The notes: a model not told the origin generated them from the sequence alone. Shown: positions 9,088 through 21,000, numbered from the stretch's first letter. The stretch: DNA of 64,000 bases from Dipylidium caninum (GCA_017562135.1 QEYB01000654.1:372001-436000), one strand, 5' to 3'. Made by a program: numbers and translations.

Positions 9088-11013
9088 CTACACTCTCTCA
9101 AGTTTCTCACGCCCATTGACACGTCCGTCCGCATTCAGGACATTTTCTGTGCAACTCAGACTGGGTTGGACTTGACTGAAGTCCTCGAGGTGGAAGAGTC
9201 GGGCTACGACCACGCCCGCGCTTTCGGCCCCGCTGGACGTAGAGTGGGTCACCGTGGCGTTCAAGAGCATGTCGCCGATTTGGCGGGTCAAGGCGGCAAT
9301 CGCGGGAGCACCGACGCCCTGCAACAGGAGCTCATTCTCCAGGCGGCGTAGATTCTTTTCTAACCCCTCTAAAGCATCCACCTCAGGGGGTTTCAGCGCC
9401 AATCTCGTGGACAAAGTCATTAACAGACCGCAAATTTTGCAACCCACGTCGCAGTCCGAAGGCCCCAAGTCCGCTTCGCCGCGGTGAGTGAAATCCTCCA
9501 ACTCGGCGAGAATTCCGTCCAGCCTCGCGGTGGCTTTAACTTGACTCGGACACTCCAAGTAGCGGAGGGGGAAGATGCGCTCCGAGCCCTCGAGGCAGTT
9601 CTCAAAGAAGGTCAAAACATTGTCCGCGCTGCGGAGCACCGAGAACAACTTGGTGTCGGTCGGCGCTGCGCTCGAACTCGCCCTCTCGTGGAGGAGCGAC
9701 CGAATCTCCTCCCTGAGGCTCGCAATCGACAGGGGATGCGTCTGACTGCCGAACACCAAGCTCTCGGCGAAGTAGTTTGGAACCACTTGTCCGCCCGCCC
9801 GAGAGCTCCCGCATTGGTGGTAGCGGCAACACTCCACGTCGAACTTGTTTTCATTTCCGCCGTTGTCGTCGAATGACGGGTAGTGCACAGCCGCGGGCAT
9901 TTCGTTCCACACTGGATCCACTCTCGCCGGATGCTCGTGGTTGTCGGACGTCGAGGCGGCGGTCTCGGCGACTAGTTGTTCACTCTGGCGTATCCTGCAC
10001 ATCTCGTCGTCACACTCGAGGAGATCGCTGGCAAAGGCCTCCCTCGGGGGCGGATGCTCCTCGCGTGACACTCCGTCCGTCGCTTTGGCCATCATCAGGG
10101 TTGTGTAAATCTCCTTCAACATCTCCACGCCCCTCTCCTTCGTGGCTTCGCCGAGGGGGGGCAAATCAGCGCCCAACTTGTACAACAAGTCTCTCAGCCT
10201 CGTGTCGACGTCCTTCCCTGATGTGGCATGCTGAGAAGTCTCGAAGGCCTCGGTGCACTCGCGCGAGGGCTCCGCGACATCACGCGAAATGACCAACGAG
10301 ATGGTGTGCTCGAAGAACTCGCTTTCACTCGGCAACAGCTTTCCACTTACGAGGTCTTCCAAGTATTGAACTGCCTCCAGCGCCCTGTCAACCACAAGGC
10401 CACTGAGAAAACAGCCTTCGGAGGTCAAAATCTCCTTCAGGTCGTGTATTATTTTTAGCACTCGGTCAACATCGCTTCCCCAACTCGCAGAGGACTTTGA
10501 CTGATTGCCGCACGACAGCACGACTTTGTCGTCGACTCGATGCTCGTCCACCGCGGAGGCAGAAGTTGTACCTGGTTTCGACTCCACCTCGGGATGTCCC
10601 TGGCAACCTGCCTCAAATGGATAAGGCGACCAAGACTCCTCGGCGATCTCATAAGCGACTCCTCCTCCTCCTCCTCCTCCACCTCCCGGCGAGGTGGCGC
10701 CAACATCAACGCCTGGAGGTGGCGAATAACCGCAACTACACGCTTTCTGTCCGTTCGCTCCCACATTGGCGAGTGAATTCCATGTCGAACACCGCCCCGC
10801 ACTCGGACGCGGTTGGCAGGGGACTCCCGCGTTCTCACTCCCCTCGGGGCGGTACGAGTCCACCTCCTGCGCCATATTCACCAACTGCGGCACAGTGGAA
10901 CGCTTTTTTTTCACCTCCCAGCAGAGGAGTCGAATGATGTCGCCCACACACTGTTCCATGTCACATACTGTCGTTTTTAGGCCCTCGTGGTTAAAAGTCG
11001 GCAGGTTAGACAT
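9088..11013 (-). CDS. Cluster member C, helical protein
   Basis: An uninterrupted frame of 641 codons. It starts MSNLPTFNHEGLKTTVCDME and continues with a helix ending in KKKRS, then a Gly-rich linker with nine consecutive glycines near residue 115. Three later blocks match members D and E. VDRVLKIIHDLKEIL with YLEDLVSGK is the first, VDTRLRDLLYKLGADLPPL with VEMLKEIYTTL the second. The third is a C-terminal module with LRRLENELLLQGVGAPAIAA, equivalent to the C-L-E-x-E-L-x-x-Q-G part of the repeat module. No signal peptide or membrane span is seen. It lies 287 bases downstream of member D in the same direction. Function is unknown; assignment to the C/D/E subfamily is a reading of aligned motifs. 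Confidence 0.8.
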   Translation of the reverse strand: MSNLPTFNHEGLKTTVCDMEQCVGDIIRLLCWEVKKKRSTVPQLVNMAQEVDSYRPEGSENAGVPCQPRPSAGRCSTWNSLANVGANGQKACSCGYSPPPGVDVGATSPGGGGGGGGGVAYEIAEESWSPYPFEAGCQGHPEVESKPGTTSASAVDEHRVDDKVVLSCGNQSKSSASWGSDVDRVLKIIHDLKEILTSEGCFLSGLVVDRALEAVQYLEDLVSGKLLPSESEFFEHTISLVISRDVAEPSRECTEAFETSQHATSGKDVDTRLRDLLYKLGADLPPLGEATKERGVEMLKEIYTTLMMAKATDGVSREEHPPPREAFASDLLECDDEMCRIRQSEQLVAETAASTSDNHEHPARVDPVWNEMPAAVHYPSFDDNGGNENKFDVECCRYHQCGSSRAGGQVVPNYFAESLVFGSQTHPLSIASLREEIRSLLHERASSSAAPTDTKLFSVLRSADNVLTFFENCLEGSERIFPLRYLECPSQVKATARLDGILAELEDFTHRGEADLGPSDCDVGCKICGLLMTLSTRLALKPPEVDALEGLEKNLRRLENELLLQGVGAPAIAALTRQIGDMLLNATVTHSTSSGAESAGVVVARLFHLEDFSQVQPSLSCTENVLNADGRVNGREKLERV

Positions 11014-11180
11014 CAGAGGGAAGGGGAAGACGAAGGCGAAGGCAGGTCACCCGCGTCCCGACCGCGCAAATGGCGAGTCCCGGCGGGAATCGATACGGCG
11101 GCGCCGGCTCTGACGGGTCCACGTGACGGGGCACCCGCTGCTGGGACACGTGAGTAACGGGGTGGAAAGTAAATCAGGAA

Positions 11181-11186
11181 TTTATT
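11181..11186 (-). terminator. Poly(A) signal of the 11300-14131 gene
   Basis: AATAAA on the minus strand, about 115 bases after the stop codon at 11300. Confidence 0.6.
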
Positions 11187-11299
11187 GAAATTTCACACAC
11201 ACATACGCAGAAATAATACATTTCCTCGTCAACTAAACCGACTCACACGCCATTAAGTGGACTACGTCAGAAGGAAATAAAAAAAGGAAAGTGTGGTGA

Positions 11300-14131
11300 C
11301 TAGCGCGTCCGTTTAAATACGTTCAAACAGCGGTTAATGCGTCCTTCGCTCTTCATGGTGCTGCATCGGCTGCGGTTGGAGATGTTGTCACAGAGTTCAT
11401 TCGAGTTCCGCGAACACTGCGTGGAGGATATGGGACACTGGGGATTGACAGGGTCCGCGATTGTCCCCGACTTGCGCCCGTTTATCCTTCCCAGAATTTG
11501 TTTGATCTCCATGAGGAGGCCAGCGTTGCGACGGTCCGTCTCCAGCACGCATTCAACCTGGCCGAATATGTAGAGTATCTTGGAGATGGTGTTGTCTCTC
11601 AGGGTGGAACCCTCCATCTCCAGTGTCTGCACCACCCCCTTCAATTCGGCCAAGATCAGACACACCCGGGAGTTGATCGCCTCCGCGCAGGCGAGCGCCG
11701 GCGATTTGAACTTCACCGAGTTCCTGGATTGTTCGACGGGGTTGTTGGGGCTCTCCATATTCACATCGACAGCGCTCGAGCACTCCATATTCACCTCACT
11801 GCCCTGCAGACACGGCGGTGTCACGTCGTCGAAACAGCAGCTGCCAAACTCCTTAATGCAACCCTCGATGGACTCGAGAATCTCCACTATCTTTTCATCA
11901 CAGTTCTCTTTTTGGACTATCCGCACTGTCGACCGGCGGGACTGTTCGATCGAGGAACTGCGATCCGTCCGCAAGACACAATTTGCCCCGGCACCCCGCA
12001 CCATCTCCTCCATCTGCCGAATGAGAGCCGCCTGCTCGGAAGCACTCGCGCCCTGCTGGCCAAGCTCGGCCTCCGTGCTCCGGAGGATCCGCCCAATACT
12101 CTCCAAGATGTCCGGGTCGATGGCCTCCGTGGCCAGCCTCAGGCGCAGCATATCCAGCACGTAGCTGAGATTCGCGCCGAAATCACACTCCGAGAGGCCC
12201 CCACTCGGCTGAATTGAGGCGATGAGAGTTTGCAACTGGGCTATGAGACAGCACAAGTTGGGCGTCCCCACTATTGCGTTTTGGCCCTCCTTCAAGGACC
12301 CACTCGCCAGCTCCTCCTTCGACTTGGAGCTGCACCGCTCTGTGCTTTCCATGGTGACCACGCCGGCGGAGTCGCGGTGGTCGTTCGTCGTGTCGCGACT
12401 GGTCACCAAGACGGCGGATCCGGACTGTCGACAACCCTGAAGAGACTCCAATATCGAGCCTATCTCCTCCAGCATTGAAAGCACATTCCCCTTAGTCACT
12501 TCGTCATACAACTGCAGTTCCGCGTAGAGTTCGCGCAACACTCGCCTAATTTTGGTGTTGATGGTGTCTTTGCGTGATATCCCCTGCGGCGGTTCCGCGA
12601 GACACGAGGGAATGCTTTCACAGACCGAGTCAAAGTGTTTCTGTTCCTCCACAGTGCGTGTCAGTGAAGGATCGGAGTTGATTGACGCCTCGCGGATTTC
12701 GCACACGCTGCTTTCTGCCCTGCACGTGGGGTTGGTCTCCGAGAGCAGCATGTCCTTCAACGTGCCGATTAGTTGTCGAGCTCGGTCGTGGTCGATGAGA
12801 CACTTATCTTCCGCGAGAATGTTCTGAAGATCCTGCAAAATCGTCACAACACGCTCGACTGAACTCCTCCGGTTGGGAAAGCTCGCCACGGGGTGACCGC
12901 ACACAGTGGAGCCCTCGTCCTTTTCGGTGACCACCGGAGTACACGAGACATCCGACTTCGTCTTCGCCAAACAGGCCGGTTCTTTTGAAATGGCCTCCTC
13001 GATGGAGAATTTCAGCCCCTCGACTTTGTCCAACACAAACTGATTGATGCTGCTGCGGGGTTTTGTGACCTCTTGGCACTCGGACGATTGTGCAGCCGTC
13101 TGACAACGCTCCAAGGCCGAGGACTCGCATTCGCACGAATGAGTGTGCGCACACTGCTCCTCGGCTTTCGAGACACCACAGACAGTGCCGCACTTGGGGC
13201 AGACGGGCGGAGCCGACGAACAACCGATTTCAGCAGTGAGCTGCTGAAGACGACACTTTATCTCCTCAATGTCCCTGCTCAATTCCAAGTTGGAGGTCTT
13301 CGGGCTCATGCAGTCCGGAATGCCCTGATTCTTCAGGGCCTGTTTTAACTCACACAGTTGCGATTTCATAACCTTTATATCATCAAACAGCTTCTTCTCG
13401 ATGTTCTCGGCGCTGGCCTGGGAGCAGAGTGTATGGCTGAGGTCTCTTAAACCCTCACTGGCCCTAATCACATGCTCGTCGGTGTCATTTACATCGGGGC
13501 ACCATCCACAGTTGCGATCGACTTCAGAACAATTCGCTTGACTGCAACTTCTCACATACGGCTTGGAACACGTCGACGCGAGTTCGGGGGCACACGCGCT
13601 CCGCGGGGATCTGTCCGTAATCACTTCACAGCACTGTGTGGAGACCTCGTCAATCTCCAGGATGGGCAGGCAATCGTCCGGGGTGTGACAATTCAGGCCG
13701 ATGTTAATCTCCGCTATCACATCCTTTTTAGACCTGGGCGAAAGGCAAATCTCAGTTTCCATCGTGCAACGTCCAGACTTGCGGTTCAAGACAGGGTCAT
13801 CGTTAGAATTCGAGTTGCACAGCAACCGCCCAACGAAACGCAAGTCGCCGTCTTCGACATGGCCCAACAAGCCTCCGGCAGAATGAGAAGACAAGAGTTC
13901 CGCAGGCCGATGGTCGACAAGGTCACCTCGTTTCGGGGGGGAAGTGGGTCTCACTGAGCCGGAGAGGCCCGTCATCGCTGGGTTCGACAAAAAACGCTGT
14001 TTAACTAAACGCAAATCGATAAAGGGGAAATCGTCATATGACAGAATGCATTCCTCGTTCCGAGTAAACAACGTTGAGACGCCAAGGGGGTTAAGAAAAA
14101 CCAAAAATAGGGCAGAAACGCCACTCCACAA
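11300..14131 (-). CDS. Cluster member D, helical protein
   Basis: An uninterrupted frame of 943 codons. The first 22 residues (MWSGVSALFLVFLNPLGVST) are hydrophobic, but a second ATG at 13975 (MTGLSGSVRP) may be the true start, so I do not claim a signal peptide. Near residues 220-270 are ASEGLRDLSHTLCSQASAEN and LFDDIKVMKSQLCELKQAL, which align with the N-terminal helix pair of member B. Later blocks align one by one with member E: VVTILQDLQNILAEDKCLI, IRRVLRELYAELQL with LSMLEEIGSILES, one repeat-like module with TPNLCCLIAQLQTLI, and a C-terminal LILAELKGVVQTLEME with ISKILYIFGQVECVLETD. It diverges from the plus-strand gene at 14414. Function is unknown. Confidence 0.8.
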   Translation of the reverse strand: MWSGVSALFLVFLNPLGVSTLFTRNEECILSYDDFPFIDLRLVKQRFLSNPAMTGLSGSVRPTSPPKRGDLVDHRPAELLSSHSAGGLLGHVEDGDLRFVGRLLCNSNSNDDPVLNRKSGRCTMETEICLSPRSKKDVIAEINIGLNCHTPDDCLPILEIDEVSTQCCEVITDRSPRSACAPELASTCSKPYVRSCSQANCSEVDRNCGWCPDVNDTDEHVIRASEGLRDLSHTLCSQASAENIEKKLFDDIKVMKSQLCELKQALKNQGIPDCMSPKTSNLELSRDIEEIKCRLQQLTAEIGCSSAPPVCPKCGTVCGVSKAEEQCAHTHSCECESSALERCQTAAQSSECQEVTKPRSSINQFVLDKVEGLKFSIEEAISKEPACLAKTKSDVSCTPVVTEKDEGSTVCGHPVASFPNRRSSVERVVTILQDLQNILAEDKCLIDHDRARQLIGTLKDMLLSETNPTCRAESSVCEIREASINSDPSLTRTVEEQKHFDSVCESIPSCLAEPPQGISRKDTINTKIRRVLRELYAELQLYDEVTKGNVLSMLEEIGSILESLQGCRQSGSAVLVTSRDTTNDHRDSAGVVTMESTERCSSKSKEELASGSLKEGQNAIVGTPNLCCLIAQLQTLIASIQPSGGLSECDFGANLSYVLDMLRLRLATEAIDPDILESIGRILRSTEAELGQQGASASEQAALIRQMEEMVRGAGANCVLRTDRSSSIEQSRRSTVRIVQKENCDEKIVEILESIEGCIKEFGSCCFDDVTPPCLQGSEVNMECSSAVDVNMESPNNPVEQSRNSVKFKSPALACAEAINSRVCLILAELKGVVQTLEMEGSTLRDNTISKILYIFGQVECVLETDRRNAGLLMEIKQILGRINGRKSGTIADPVNPQCPISSTQCSRNSNELCDNISNRSRCSTMKSEGRINRCLNVFKRTR

Positions 14132-14413
14132 ATTGGTCTCCCTTTATTTCAGTTAAAATTTCAAAAAAAATGTGAATTGAAATAAGGAAGGTCTGGTTAA
14201 ATGTTGCAACGAAAAGCAGTTAAAATGTTAATTTAAAGCCGGGGGGAGGAGCAGAGGTGAAGGAGGGAGCCACCGGGGAGTAAAATATGCGGAGCCTTCG
14301 AGTCATGCAGTTCCTCACCTTCCACATTCGAGTTATTGATTACTCCGGCCACCCTGTCAACACATGCCACACCTCGTTGCCGCGCGTGTCTCGGGTGTGG
14401 CACTGCAGCCGAC
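14132..14413. promoter_or_regulatory. Short divergent intergenic region, likely shared promoter
   Basis: About 280 bases separate the start of the minus gene at 14131 from the likely ATG of the plus gene at 14414. The sequence is A/T rich on the left and includes the start of a block duplicated upstream of the paralogous gene at 21955. No TATA box is obvious to me. That it acts as a shared promoter is inferred from the divergent layout only. Confidence 0.35.
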
Positions 14414-14771
14414 ATGAGCAGTCAGCCCACGCCTCATGGCCAAAGCGTCGCGGCCAGAATTAGCCGACAAATCGCCTTCTCCGGCCCCGTCAGCACACCG
14501 CCCTCCCAACAGACGAAACCGCCCTCGCGTCGACCCCTCGTCCTCTCGCGCTACGACCAGGACATCGCCTCACCCGTCTGTCTGATGGACGAGAGAACAC
14601 GGGGCACGGCTGTCCGCCTACTCCGGCGCGGTCGGGCCAACTCCGCCCTCGCATCGCCCGCCTCCGACGGAACGTGGACATCGTCCAGCGTCACTCTGAC
14701 GTCGAGGGGCGCAGAGGACACACCAACACCGCTGCCCTCCGCCCCCATTGTCCAGTGCAACGCCAACTACC
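14297..14771 (+). repeat. Near-identical duplicated block, copy 1
   Basis: Roughly 475 bases match 21838-22312 with only about three mismatches that I can find (for example at 14580, 14584 and 14761). The block covers upstream sequence, the ATG and the first 115 or so codons. Similarity drops sharply after it. Confidence 0.9.
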
Positions 14772-16676
14772 ACCCATGTCACTGCACGCCGTCTACGGAT
14801 CCTTCGGTGATTGACAAGTGCGCCGAGTTGGAGGCCATGAAACGCGCTCTTGCACGCATTCAGGCTGGCCACGGACGCGCCTCCGACTTCCTCCCCGACT
14901 GTCCGGAAACGGCTGCCCATGTCAACCCCTGCATCAGGCGCACCTTGGACGACATTCGTCGCAGTGTGAATGAGATCGCCACCGATGCCGCCTTGCAGCA
15001 CGAGGTGGAGCAGTTGCGAGACAGTGTTGAAGCGACTCAGCCTCCGGCGCACCACCTGGACACGTCGCAAAAGCTGCAATGTCAGTCCACGGGTCTGGCA
15101 AGCTACTCGTGGGAGACTCCGAGAGGCGTCAAAGGTCACCAATCAGACCAACGCTGTCAGCCAGGACTGCGACATTGCAAAGACCCTCGAGGAGATCCGC
15201 CAGAGCGTGCAAGAACTTCAAAATGTCGCGGATGGCGATGAGACGCCACAGGAGTCGGCGGGAAAGGCCGCCTGCGAAAGTGACGTTGTCATGCAGACTC
15301 TCGACGACATTCGCAACAGCCTCTACGTTTTACAACAGGGTGTTGACGACGACGGTGATGAAGTGGGACAAGACAACACTAACGAGTGTGAAAATATGAC
15401 CTTCATTATGGAGACTCTCAAAGAGATTCGTGACGGCATCAACCATCTCGTGAACAAGACAGGCAGAGAGGGGAAGGCGGAAAAGGAGGTAGGGGTGGCG
15501 GAGGCGTTGGAGGAGGAGGAAGGGGAAGGTGAAATCCTCGAGGCGTTGACTGAGATCAGGCGCAGTGTGGGCATGTTGGCAGAGGAGGGGGAGACGGCGA
15601 GGGAGAGGGTGAAGTCTTGCAGAGTGCCGTCTGAGCGGTGTAAACGCGAGGAGGCGATGGAGAGGGCCACCTACGCCATGGCCCGCAGTCTGGAGGAGTT
15701 GCAAAAGACAGTGGAGAAGATGCGCACAGACCTGATAGGTGATGAGAAGGAAGGCAAACCGAGGGATAAGAAGAGAGACAAAAGAAAGGGGAGGTGGAAA
15801 GAGAAAAGGAGAAAGGGGAGGCACGGGAAGCCATGTTTCCTTTCGGAGAGCGAGGACGACGAGGAGGAAATCTCTGAATCCATAAGTGAATATGGTCATG
15901 ATTCGTGCAAATTCAGTCCAACCTGTGATAAACTGATTAAATTCCTCATCGCGCAAAATACCAAAGATTTGAGAAACGCCACACCACCGGTACACTATTT
16001 CATGCCGCCGGTTAATCAACCCCCGAGATTCATCGCACCGTTCTACCGTCCACCTCGGCCCATGCTTCCGTCAGCACCTTTGGCGTTGGCACCGCCTCCC
16101 TTGATGAATGGGACTCAGGTCTCCGGTGGGACACCTCTTGCACAGCCGCCCCTGCCTCCGCAGCCACAACCGATGCCTTCGATGAGCGGTTCAACCGCCT
16201 CGACACCCATGAATGCGACCCAATTCTGTCCCCCCATTAGCCCCTTGCATTACCATTTTCAACAGGCTCCGCCGGCCACCGGGCCAGTCGGCTCGTCTCA
16301 TCCGAGCCCTGTGAACGCCCCACTCGCATACAATCAGTCCACCGGTTACTCGCTTTCTCCGTCCTGTCTTCCTCCCCCGATCAGTCAACCTGTTTCAAAT
16401 TCGGGCGCCTGTCCTCGAAATTCGGTGCCGCCAGAGGTGGATCTACGACAACCGCAACATTTGCAACACAACTCGCAACCGTCATCGCGGGCGTCGGGAA
16501 CGAATGTAGGGCAGGATGAACCGGTGGTATTTAAGACTACAATCAATGACCAGCCCTTTGCTTTCACCCTCAGTTTAGCTGACCTTAACGGTGGTCCAGG
16601 TGGTTCTGGTAACGAGGCGAAGCCCCTGTTAGACTACTCGAAACAAACATTCTTGTGCACAGAAGTTGACCCGTGA
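14414..16676 (+). CDS. Cluster member F1, short-helix repeats and Pro-rich tail, apparent frameshift
   Basis: The likely start is MSSQPTPHGQSVAARISRQI at 14414; an in-frame ATG also lies at 14336. The frame is good to about 15025, then the coding signal moves by +1 and continues to the stop at 16676. Relative to the paralog at 21955 this copy has one extra base in the codons after LRDSV. The product has CIRRTLDDIRRSVNEIA (as in member B) and five spaced copies of a short helix (LEEIRQSVQELQ, LDDIRNSLYVLQ, LKEIRDGINHL, LTEIRRSVGML, LEELQKTVEKM). A Lys/Arg-rich stretch followed by SESEDDEEE comes next, then a Pro-rich region and a conserved end (FAFTLSLADL through FLCT). It may be nuclear or scaffold-like (inference). 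It is a gene with an assembly indel, a pseudogene, or a frameshifted gene. Confidence 0.7.
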
Positions 16677-16738
16677 TGTCTTGGTTTTCCGAAACATGGT
16701 CAATTCCACAGCTTCCCTAGTTGTTCTAATCCACTGGA

Positions 16739-16744
16739 AATAAA
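16739..16744 (+). terminator. Poly(A) signal of the 14414-16676 gene
   Basis: AATAAA lies about 65 bases after the TGA at 16674-16676. Confidence 0.65.
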
Positions 16745-18048
16745 TAGACCCCAGTGGCATCTAATTCACAGAATGCCTAACGCATACATGGGGACAGCCC
16801 CGGGCCCGAGTTTTGCTGTCACCCGTCACGTAAAAGGTGGTGCTCTTTACACGTCAAACATCAGCACTATATCCCGCTGTGGTACCAAAATAGTCTCCAC
16901 TAGTGCGTACACATCTGCCTTCTCCTGTCTATCTTTCCTCAATTAGGCGCCACCCCATGCCTATGAAAGGAGAGCAGATATTAGTAGGGAAGTAGCCAAG
17001 GCTGTTCAAATTCACATTCTAACGCTAATGAAAGTTGATTAGGAAGAAGGAATATGGGTAGCAAACTTCAAAAAGAGAGAAAGACAACCAATTCTTACCG
17101 ATTGAAAAGCCATGGCATCCGTCTGGGTCAAACAGGGTTAGCTGCGAATGAATTTATTTTATATAGTAGCGTCAGAGAACAAATCACCAGTGCGTGCACC
17201 AACAGCCTTACAGTCCTATGTCACGTGATGCCTCATGCAAGTGCAATGCAATTAACTGCGAACATTACTCAGTGGCGGCTGCATTTACCGGCAGTATTGA
17301 TTGAAACAATATTCTCATCGTTCAATCGATAGGTATGACTACAGTAAGGGAGAAAAATCAATACCACCCACAAGTGATGAGTCATTCAGGGACGCTAAAA
17401 GTCATGGCGGCAGTGAATAACACAGGTGGTGAAGCCTCAACAAGTACTCCAACCACACCGGCTCCATCATCGAGGTGTTTCAATCTATCGTGGATATTAC
17501 TTAGAACAGAGCACCTGAATGGAATCGGGATACCAAAATATGGGTGGAAATACGTAAGTAATTTTGAAGATTTCGACTTCCTTAATCAAAAAAACGGAAT
17601 ATTAACAATTAACGAAAGATAAATCATACAAAAAATGTCAGATTGAGAGAAACGACTTCACCATCATTCTCAGATCGGTTCCATATTCTTGCCCTCGGTT
17701 CATAATTTTACAGAGGGCAGTAACCCCTTGCGCGATGAAATTGAGACACTCAGTGAGTGGATATTTTGGTTTCTACCTCCTACTTGTTCCTTGGGCTTGG
17801 GAGTTCATGATATCTTTGTTTATGAATATCGAAACGGGACTCACACTCTTGTCAGTTGACTATTCCACCGATCACCTTCCGTATTTCAAAGTAATGTGTT
17901 TATGAAGAGATTAACAACAAAAGAGAATTGATGCGTTCAGAATGGCTCTGTGGTTTTCCTTGATTCGACCTCACTAGGTTTACCGCAGCTTAGCACGAGG
18001 AAATTGCGCTAGCCACGGAGGCTTTTGCTTTGACAGCTCTCCTAAGCC
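16745..18048. other. Intergenic region between convergent genes
   Basis: This 1.3 kb separates the 3' ends of two converging genes. Short open frames at 17054-17332 and 17335-17622 have A/T-richer composition than the cluster genes, no recognisable motif and no flanking splice pattern I trust, so I do not call them. No repeat or RNA gene was recognised. Confidence 0.5.
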
Positions 18049-21000
18049 TTAGGGGACACCATAGCGACCTTTAACCGATTCAGGCCGGTACCGGTTGCTA
18101 CGATTGCGGCTGCGACGACTGATTCTTCGCCACCTGCTTGAGCCAGATTCCCTCTTCCCCTCTTTCGGACAACCGAGTTCTTGCCTAACCTGAATTAAAA
18201 GTGCGTTTGAACAGCGATCGGATTCGAGGATTCCCTCAACTTGACTGAAAGTTCTAATGATCTTTGAAATATCCTCTTTTTGTAGTGGGGTGCACTTCAT
18301 CTCTAGTGTCTTCACAAGATCACGCAGTTCGGTTAAAATTTTCCCCATCTGCGAATTTGCTCCGTCTCCGGTCGACTGGGTGTTTCGAGGATTGAGTGCT
18401 TTGCAGATGTTCGCAAGGGGACACTTGGCGTCCATACCGTGTCTATCTCTTTTTTGTTCGTCCCTCTTTGGACTTGAACCACGTGATTTTACATTCGGTT
18501 CACCCGGGCTTTGAGTTCCCCGCGAACATACTTCAACACATTTTTTGATTTGTTCATTTAATGACTCCTTACCCTTGGACTCGGGGACTTCTTGCTCCTG
18601 TGTCACAGCGCTTGACTTTGTCACTGTGACCTCTGTCTCGCGTGGACTCTTGTCGCATCCGCCAGTGCTTTCCGCAACCCTTTCACTGCCACTTCGTGAC
18701 TCTGTCTTCCGTGAAGACTTCTTCTTCTTCGACGAATTCGTCACAGATCCATCGGTCTTTCCCGCTTTCCCGCCTGGAGTTGCGCTCTTCGGCGTGTTTG
18801 CCTCCTGTTGAACATTCGCGCCAACCACCATAACCACGTCTATCATCTCTCGAATGCATGCTGCCAGTATCGAGGCTCCTGCGCCCTGCTGACGCAATTC
18901 TCTCTCAAGGCACTTCAACAAATCGCCTGCATTCTCCAGAGCGGTCGGTTCCACGCGATCTGATTGCAATTCCTCGGTGAGAACATTCAGGAGGAGGCAT
19001 ATCCTCGATTGAACATCATATTTGGGAATGTGCAAGTCTGGCCGCATGTCGAGAGTTAAGTCCTGAAGACAGTCTACTAAGCTACACAATCGTGATGATT
19101 CTTTGATCTGTGGACACTCCAACGTTGTGGATTTTTCACCCTCACCACTTCTACCAACTGATGGGGAAGCAGTTGACGCCTCTGCCGGCATTGAAGGTTT
19201 TTGACACTCCAGTGAGTCTAAGACCCTTTCCACTTCTCCCAATACGCAAAGCATTCTTTTGCCCGTTTCTTCGATGGTAGCATCGCAATTGCACTGAATG
19301 AGGGACCTTATTCTTGACCGCATGTTATCAATTGACAGGGAGCAGGGAGTATTTTGAGTACTCTGGCTGGACGGCGGATTATTCTCCATGTCGTCGCGCC
19401 CTGGTCGGTGACCATGTTCATTTTCCCCATCATTTGGCACGCTTGTGGGCGTTCTGTCCTTGGTGTCTGTACGGTTTGGCGTATTAGCCTTTTGAAATTC
19501 AAGACTTGGAATTTCATTGGCGGAAATTAATTCTTCAGACCGATCGCCAGATTGTATGGATTCCACGATTCGAAGAATTTCCTCCAACATTGAGAGTGCC
19601 TTCTTCTTCACCTCCTCCTCGAGGGGTTGCAATTCACTATACAATTCGCATATCACTCTTTTTATCTTCCTATTTAGGCTTTCTTGGAATCCGGGTTCTG
19701 CTGCCTTGTCACGCACTTCCGGACCACTTTGCCCTGTCTGCTGGGAGGGCGACACCGCCTCACATCCACTTCGTGACTTTCTGGCGCTCGTGTGATTCAT
19801 GGAATCGGTGGTTTTAACATTGTTGTGTGAAGTCGACGACACCGTAGGAGCATATGGCGCACTTCGCTCCTCACAAGTCATCCCCGGACGTTTTCGCGGC
19901 TTTCGAAGAAGTGCGTCTTGACAAAGAATGCTTTTTAGCAAGTCGACCATCTCTACAGCTCTCGGTGGGACACACCTAATCGAGAATTCCTTTTCCGGCG
20001 AGAGAATGTCTCGTAGATCTCTTAAGATTTGTGACATCTTATTGAGGGGACTTTCACACTTAACTGGAGGATTGGATGAGCTACGCGGCCTATTCAGGTC
20101 TCCGGCATTGCCTGAAGTTCGAGATTTACCGCGGCTTAACTCCGTCACCTCCTGACTCTGCTGCCTTTGGTTGCAATTCAGGGTATCCAAGGAACTGCTT
20201 GTCACCGGCTCACTTGCCTCAATTTGTGATGGAAAATCGGTATGCTTAATTCGCCTCACATACGCTTTAATGACACTTGGCGAGGCCGACTTATTCACAA
20301 CAATGGGAGTTAGGCAACCCCGCAAATTCTCCTCATCGACCACACGTGCATCCTTATTGGGTGTCTTTGCCAGGATCCGGGATGTCAAGACTGTCGGAGA
20401 CCTGAAAAATGGTTGTACTGCCAAGACTACGAGGGGGTGTGACAGCTCTAGAGTCAAAATCCTCGGTGGGGGCGTTTCGTGTCTTCTCCATGCCCAAATT
20501 AAAGCGTGGGGAGACAGTGGGGGCCGGGGGGGAAGTGAACTCCCTGCCCCGCTTCCCACGACTCCCCTTCGCCTCTCCTGCCTCCCTCCTTGGGCACATT
20601 CTACTATTCCGAATCGAGTTTGACTTGTCAAAATAGTGGTTTGACGGATTATAATCGTCTACATCTTCGCCATTCGTCGTTCTACTCGCCTTCCTTCCCA
20701 TCTCACTCCGTATTGCCCTGACAGACTTTTCATTCACGTCATAGATTTCATTATAATGATGGGGATAGACGTAGTTTATAGAAATTCTGCGTAACTCCTT
20801 GGGTGGATGTTGTATCGTGCTTAAATTGGCTTGAGTTGGATGGAAAGTACTGTATTCACAAGTTGTCTCGCCCAATGGTTTGCCTCGAATACACACACTC
20901 ATGGAATCGGGCAATTTTTCGCTCTCCGCCTGTGAACAGTCTTGGAAGAGTTTTTTCCAGTCCTCGTTAATCACCTGGACAACATTACTCTCGTTGACGT

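Noticed and set aside
17054..17622. Two short plus-strand frames between convergent genes
   Set aside because: No homology, A/T-rich, and no start context or splice support; not enough to call a gene.
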